Shown here in pieces: positions 60,135-64,000 of a DNA stretch of 64,000 nt. Origin of the DNA: Butyricicoccus pullicaecorum (GTDB taxonomy: Bacteria > Bacillota > Clostridia > Oscillospirales > Butyricicoccaceae); NCBI GenBank assembly GCA_018366035.1, contig JAGZIW010000004.1:72427-136426 (forward strand), in the 5' to 3' direction. Position 1 is the stretch's first letter, and each line of letters begins with the position of its first letter. A program made the position numbers and the translations under genes. The notes beneath the pieces are model-generated. The model was not told the origin of the DNA. It saw only the letters and a list, made by a program, of their open reading frames with translations, and did no database searches.

Positions 60135-60163
60135 CAGCCGCCTATTTAGGCGGCTGTTTTTTT
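60135..60163 (+). terminator. Terminator of the small plus-strand unit
   Basis: CAGCCGCC pairs with GGCGGCTG across TATTTA, followed by TTTTTTT. Confidence 0.85.
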
Positions 60164-60656
60164 AAAATATAAACATATAAATCAGGAGAAAAATGGCGGC
60201 AAGCAAAGAAAGCCGCCCAATGCAATGATCGATGACACCATCTGTCTGAATGGGCAAAAGCGAAATATGCCGCCGATAGAATGGCGATAGAAGCGGAATG
60301 CCCTTGGGTGTCATCGCATCTAGCAGCAAATGTGACAGTTCTCCTGCAAGCAAACCATAAATCGCCAGTCGTATGAGCGTGGATTGTCCTGCACAAATCA
60401 ACAAGAGCAGCGAGACTGTAAGATAAAAAGCAGGCGTATGCAGCAGTCCTCTATGACGGAACAAACGGCTGGAAAAAAAGCCAAATATACCGAATTTTTG
60501 CGTTACCTTACTTTTTCGATGATCCAAATCTGGTAATACACCGCCAATTGCTCCAGCGGCCACTGTCAGTGCAGACGGAATCAGAGAGCAGTCCAGCGCC
60601 CACGCAAGGCTGGCACCAGCCAGTATACCTGTATATAAATGTGTTTTCCCAATCAA
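60162..60656 (-). CDS. DUF457/YdjM-type membrane-bound metal-dependent hydrolase
   Basis: A 164-residue membrane protein with about four helices. Conserved residues of the family are visible: KTHLYTG near the start, LPDLDHRKSKV near residue 40, and HRGLLHTP near 70. E. coli YdjM of this family is LexA-regulated; here a LexA-like box overlaps the predicted transcription start. The start codon is TTG at 60656, after GGAAAGGA. Enzymatic activity in this family is not established. Confidence 0.88.
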   Translation of the reverse strand: MIGKTHLYTGILAGASLAWALDCSLIPSALTVAAGAIGGVLPDLDHRKSKVTQKFGIFGFFSSRLFRHRGLLHTPAFYLTVSLLLLICAGQSTLIRLAIYGLLAGELSHLLLDAMTPKGIPLLSPFYRRHISLLPIQTDGVIDHCIGRLSLLAAIFLLIYMFIF

Positions 60657-60685
60657 AAGCTATCGTCCTTTCCCTGCTTAAAACA

Positions 60686-60697
60686 GAACAAATGTTT
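60686..60697. promoter_or_regulatory. LexA (SOS)-like box
   Basis: GAAC-AAAT-GTTT fits the Gram-positive SOS pattern GAAC-RNRY-GTTY. It covers the predicted +1 of the DUF457 gene. Confidence 0.55.
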
Positions 60698-60703
60698 TGT
60701 ATT

Positions 60704-60732
60704 ATTATACCCTTTTTTACAATACTTGACAA
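60704..60732 (-). promoter_or_regulatory. Promoter of the DUF457 gene
   Basis: TTGTCA, 17 bases, TATAAT on the minus strand. Confidence 0.75.
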
Positions 60733-61195
60733 GAGATTTTCAAAACATGTCATTCTGTTAAAATAAGCTTTTTTTGAGATAAACACTGATATCACCTAAC
60801 AAATTGAGCGGCTATATATCAGCCTTTCCCGTTTTCAAACACAACTGAGACAACAATAAAGAAGTGGTATATGATGAAACAATTGCTTTTCTGGACAACC
60901 ACCACACTGTTGTTGATGATAGACTGCCCATGGCTGACAGTAAGATGATACCGGAATGGCAATTTGCCCTTTGCTGTATAACCTCCACATTCTCTGCTAT
61001 ATACGTTTTTTGCAGGAAAATATCCCAAGCAATTATAGGGACTTCCACTTATAGCTATGGGAGTATTTTTGACAGATGTATGGGAGGTTCTCAAAATGGG
61101 GAACTTTTCTATTATATTGCAATTGTCACCTTGTAATTAGCATTGTCGCTATGTCATGCAGTTCTCTCTCACAAAAAATCCTGATTTTTAGTTTC
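60733..61195. other. Low-coding region, possible gene remnant
   Basis: AT-rich DNA with no convincing gene. A plus-strand frame at 60864-61136 has a protein-like first half (VVYDETIAFLDNHHTVVDD) but no ribosome site and no recognised family; it could be a relic. Confidence 0.4.
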
Positions 61196-61600
61196 TCAAA
61201 AATAATATAAGATATAGCTTTTAGAATACTCTGATATATCGTGCAGCAGCTTGTCAAAGCTGGAACTCTGCGCATACGCGAGGTTTCCCTGCCCTTTTTG
61301 CGGCAAATATTTTTGATATTCGCTGTTGACAAGGTCATATAAGTCTGCTACTCTAATGTTAGAGGAAGTTGAAGGGTGTTCGCCTCGTACTGAATCTAAT
61401 TCAGTGCTAGTCAATGCTGAACTGGATACTTCCTCCTTTTCTATGCTTTCCAGTTCCGGCACACGCCCATCATATGCGCCCGTATACGGATTTTGCACTC
61501 CATTTACATCAAAATACCGTTGTATCTCTTGTTGCAATCTTTGTTTTCCCACAGCATACTCTTTCCACAGAGAAACCGGTTCGCTTAGCGATGCGGTCAA
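61196..61600 (-). pseudogene. Fragment of mobile-element polyvalent protein, module 4
   Basis: An open frame of 134 codons beginning with a TTG and no ribosome site: mostly charged helix (LQQEIQRYFDVNGVQNPYTGAYDGRVP). It follows repeat copy 1 in a different frame. Probably a remnant of the same kind of large phage- or ICE-encoded protein as the modules to its right; the family is unresolved. Confidence 0.4.
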
Positions 61601-61620
61601 TGGTGTCCACCATGTGTTTT

Positions 61621-61708
61621 TCCACAGTACATACAGCCTCGTTCTGAATCACGCCAGTCTGCCTTGCAGTTACAGGTGTTTATTGCATTTGTGTTACAGT
61701 TTGCGTCT
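61621..61708. repeat. Cassette repeat, copy 1 (linker portion)
   Basis: Matches the linker half of copies 2 and 3: ATCACGCCAGTCTGCC, GTTACAGGTGTTTATTGCAT and TTACAGTTTGCGT. A diverged piece of the conserved tail precedes it (TCCACAGTAC...GTTCTGA). The other end of the conserved half survives at 61861-61890. Confidence 0.7.
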
Positions 61709-61852
61709 GGATATTGTTTCTGTTCTGGTTTTGTGCGATACTGTTCCCAACGGGAGCCCTGCTGCGCATAGTTCCTCCAACCGAAAGGTTGTTGGTAAGA
61801 GGCGTATTTACCAGAGCTTCCGTTATTTTTTTGTTTGCAGATGTTGTTCTTC

Positions 61853-62200
61853 CTATCCGATACTGCGTCTCACCGGAGGCGTTATTTTTTTCCCAGCAAA
61901 AGTGCCATTCACAGATTCTTTCGTAAAAGCATTGTCATCTGGAAAAATATCTGCTATACTACGAATAGAGCCAAACTTGATTCCGTCCAAAGGCACATCG
62001 GTGCCGCGGCTGTGGAACCATGCTTTGGTTCTTTTTTTGTCCGGATTTAAATACAATACAGACTCATCACTAATATTGTCCGCCCAATTGCGGCGAGCAT
62101 GTATTGTATGGTCTCCATGCTGTGCCAATTCCAGAATCAACTTAGAATTATTCATATAAATGTCCGCATTACGAAGCCCTGTTTGAACCAACGAGCTCTC
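61853..62200 (-). pseudogene. Fragment of mobile-element polyvalent protein, module 3
   Basis: The minus-strand frame encodes about 113 residues without a proper start: LVQTGLRNADIYMNN, HGDHTIHARRNWADN, WFHSRGTDVPLDGIKFGS. It is followed by the 30-bp relic of the conserved repeat (61861-61890). It resembles C-terminal domains of phage or ICE polyvalent proteins, but no family is certain. Confidence 0.45.
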
Positions 62201-62330
62201 TTGTGATAGTTTTCCAATATGTATGCGTGATGACGATTCTAATTCCTGCCATCACGAGACTCGTTTCTGAAAATACTTATCTGGGTATAAATCCACCCAC
62301 CGAATTTGTGCTATTTATTCTTGTTGGCAT

Positions 62331-62528
62331 ATACTGCGTCTCGCCGGAGGCGTTATTTTTTTGCCCATTTACGGAATTCAGCGCCTTTTGATACAGCTTT
62401 TCTGTTCGCAGGACAAACTTCTCCTCTGCTGTACCGCGCATGTCCACAGTATGCGCAGCTCTGTTTTCATCACGCCAGTCTGCCTTGTAGTTACAGGTGT
62501 TTATTGCATTTATGTTACGGTTTGCGTC
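62331..62528. repeat. Cassette repeat, copy 2
   Basis: The conserved half 62331-62468 is about nine-tenths identical to 63092-63230; the linker half 62469-62528 matches copies 1 and 3. On the minus strand it encodes ENRAAHTVDMRGTAEEKF, KLYQKALNSVNGQKNNASG, then diverges completely from copy 3. Confidence 0.85.
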
Positions 62529-62545
62529 TGCGGGTTGCTGTTTTG

Positions 62546-63235
62546 CTATTGTTTGGATATACTAATATTATTGAGATTTCCGAATGTGGAAGTAGACTGC
62601 GCCAAAAGGGTTGCGTACTTACCACTTGAAGCGGGAATCTCTTTTATTTTTGTGATATCATAAAATAAACGTCCCTTTTCTAAATTTGCAATATTCACAA
62701 ATCCATCAAATAAATGTCCTCCAGCAATAAATTTCACTTTATAATAATCAAATCCCAATGTAGCAACTGCATGATTCTTTTGATCTTTTGCCCAGTGAGA
62801 ATATTCTGCTGTATCAAACAAATTATTTAATTCTGGAGCTGCACGCATCTTTCCCTCATATTCTAACGTATGTACATCAATAGGATTTGAAGGATATGTA
62901 TATTCCTCAGCTTGTTTTGCTTTAAAACGTACAAGATCATTTTCTCCCAACGGCAATACTTGACCTTTGAACTTCTCCAGCAACACCTTGCGCGCAATCG
63001 CCGAATAGGTTTGCACTGGTTTGCCATCAAAAACGTCCTGTTCAGTATCAATCACTGTAATTTCCTCTCCATCTGGTAATGTTTCAATCCTGTACTGTAT
63101 CTGACCAGAGGCGTTATTTTTTTGCCCATTTACGGAATTCAGCGCCTTTTGATACAGCTTTTTTATTCGCAGGACAAACTTCTCCTCTGCTGTGCCACGC
63201 ATGTCCACAGTATGCGCAGCTCTGTTCTCAATCAC
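62546..63235 (-). pseudogene. Polyvalent-protein module 2 with BECR/LPD-like C-terminal domain
   Basis: An open frame of about 229 codons. The conserved repeat (residues ~1-47) is followed by ETLPDGEEITVIDTEQDVFDG, ARKVLLEKFKGQ, and a C-terminal domain with HWAKDQKNHAVATLGFDYY, VKFIAGGHLFDGFVNIANLE and LFYDITKIKEIPASSG. The pattern resembles large polyvalent-protein domains and Barnase/EndoU/RelE-like (BECR) nucleases of phages and conjugative elements. No ribosome site at the first ATG; the frame is shifted relative to module 1 by one base, so it looks decayed. Confidence 0.5.
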
Positions 63236-63290
63236 GCCAGTCTGCCATAGTTACAAGTATTTGTTGCATTTGTGTTACAGTTTGCGTTTG
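63092..63290. repeat. Cassette repeat, copy 3
   Basis: The conserved half 63092-63230 and linker half 63231-63290 pair with copy 2 at a spacing of 761 bases. One extra base (GATTGAG against GATGA) breaks the reading frame between the linker and the conserved half in this copy. Confidence 0.85.
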
Positions 63291-63680
63291 TGGGTTGCCT
63301 GCGCTCTGATTCTGCACTATACTGCTATCAGAAGAAGTCCTTTGGACACCACTTTGAGCGCCACTCACAAAGGGTGAGTTGGAAGAGCCGCGACGGTGCA
63401 TTGGACTTCTTTTTTCTGGATTTCCAATGCTATACACAGTATCGGTATCATCATTCACATAATCTCCTAATCCGTCGTTCACACCTGCTGAAAAGATAAC
63501 GCGGCAACAGTCTCCGTTTTCGTCCTTGAAATATGTTGTGAAGTAATCAAAGCCCTGTTCGCCAATATCGTTTGCATGTTTGCCATCTTTGTCAGCCCGC
63601 CACTTCTTCCAATGTGCCGTCTCGATCAGTTCATCGATATGTCCGGCAGTGCACTGAAAAATCTTATTTTTTCCTGTTAC
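63228..63680 (-). pseudogene. Polyvalent-protein module 1, C-terminal domain fragment
   Basis: A frame of 150 codons open from a TGA at 63681-63683: HIDELIETAHWKKWRADKDG, EQGFDYFTTYFKDENGDCC, VIFSAGVNDGL, TVYSIGNPEKRS, then a Ser/Gln-rich linker (NPQTQTVTQMQ). It shares the FDYY/F...FSAG-type layout with module 2 but is not the same domain. No start codon: a 3' relic. Confidence 0.5.
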
Positions 63681-63683
63681 TCA

Positions 63684-63880
63684 GGGTAGTATAGATTCAG
63701 ACAGATTGGAACAAAAAATCCGTTTCAGCGCTGTACACACCGAGACGGAAGAAAGCACGAGATTAAGGCGTTTGAAACCGCAGCAGGTGCAACCCAAAAA
63801 CGCATAAAAGAGACAAAAATGGCAGCAAACAGGAGATACAAATATAATACGCAGAGAGGTAATATAGTTTAATAAAATAC
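63684..63880. other. Non-coding AT-rich gap before the tRNA terminator
   Basis: No gene or site was recognised. Short frames lack ribosome sites. Confidence 0.5.
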
Positions 63881-63924
63881 AAAAAAGAACCGTTGAAAGG
63901 TTTTTTATACCTTTCAACGGTTCT
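63880..63924 (-). terminator. Terminator downstream of the tRNA-Thr fragment
   Basis: AGAACCGTTGAAAGG pairs perfectly with CCTTTCAACGGTTCT (63887-63924), followed on the minus strand by TTTTTTG. Confidence 0.9.
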
Positions 63925-63931
63925 AAAAATT

Positions 63932-63982
63932 TGGAGCTGTTGAACAGATTCGAACTGTCGACCTCTTCCTTACCAAGGAAGC
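63932..63982 (-). tRNA. 3' part of tRNA-Thr (GGU), truncated; probable attachment site
   Basis: On the minus strand the anticodon arm CTTCC-TTGGTAA-GGAAG (anticodon GGT), the T arm GACAG-TTCGAAT-CTGTT, the acceptor strand CAACAGC, the discriminator T and an encoded CCA are all present. Upstream of base 26, where the D arm with GGTAGAGC should be, the sequence (GAATATCATGCAAACATGG) is unrelated. Only the 3' half of the gene is here, as left by integration of an element into the tRNA gene. Confidence 0.75.
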
Positions 63983-64000
63983 CATGTTTGCATGATATTC

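Noticed and set aside
61326..62159. Plus-strand 277-codon frame over the decayed modules
   Set aside because: Ser/Cys-rich and without a ribosome site. The conserved protein-like segments (repeat-encoded and domain-like) are on the minus strand.
63092..63290. CRISPR-like repeats
   Set aside because: Repeat units are ~200 bp, few and coding in origin; no short regular spacers occur anywhere in the window.

Overview
The window comes from a spore-forming, anaerobic, Gram-positive bacterium of the Clostridia. It carries a complete eight-gene spoIIIA sporulation operon, a Phe-type T-box, a SAM-I riboswitch, Firmicutes-style ribosomal genes (L27 with a cleavable N-terminus next to its protease Prp), acetate kinase, a 2-hydroxyacyl-CoA dehydratase-type activator and SLH-domain surface proteins. 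Oscillospiraceae or Butyricicoccaceae-like gut clostridia are a reasonable guess, but the sequence alone does not fix the genus.

Layout, left to right. 1-0.7 kb: 5' part of rarA (minus). 0.9-4.4 kb: a small lipoprotein gene and a copper module, copA plus csoR, behind a strong promoter with a CsoR-type operator; CopA carries an extra C-terminal copper-chaperone domain. 4.4-5.7 kb: split ThrE-type exporter. 5.8-10 kb: two-gene 2-hydroxyacyl-CoA dehydratase activator/dehydratase-like system. 10.3-11.9 kb: SAM riboswitch and metK. 11.9-16 kb: a membrane-anchored EreA/ChaN-like protein, ackA and, divergently, tmcAL. 16-18.5 kb: rplU-prp-rpmA-obgE. 18.6-22.9 kb: ymfF-ymfH-lgt-folD. 23-27 kb: ylxM-ffh-rpsP-khpA-rimM-trmD, interrupted by a multi-hairpin element. 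27-28 kb: a PfkB-type sugar-phosphate kinase. 28-33.7 kb: a DUF6881-like gene, an Asp23/Gls24 protein and spoIIIAA-AH (all minus).

33.8-44.8 kb: a Phe T-box precedes aroF-aroB-aroC-pheA-aroA-aroE/K (fusion), which runs on into an SLH-anchored phosphodiester glycosidase and a thioesterase. 45-54.8 kb is a cell-surface block: a 1284-residue SLH protein, then convergently a GLUG/coiled-coil membrane-anchored surface protein coupled to an MMPL/RND transporter. 54.9-59.7 kb: ymfI (the EF-P reductase partner of ymfF/ymfH), pfkA, a polysaccharide deacetylase with tandem regulator sites, degV and a tiny zinc-ribbon gene. 59.9-60.7 kb: a possible 42-codon mini-gene and a DUF457 membrane protein with a LexA-like box.

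The right end (60.8-64 kb) is visibly more AT-rich and decayed. It holds a row of broken minus-strand modules in which the same ~200-bp segment precedes different C-terminal domains, an arrangement like displaced toxin cassettes or degraded polyvalent proteins of mobile elements. It ends in a 3' tRNA-Thr fragment whose 5' half is replaced by unrelated DNA, as expected of an integration (att) site. This is the most unusual part of the window.
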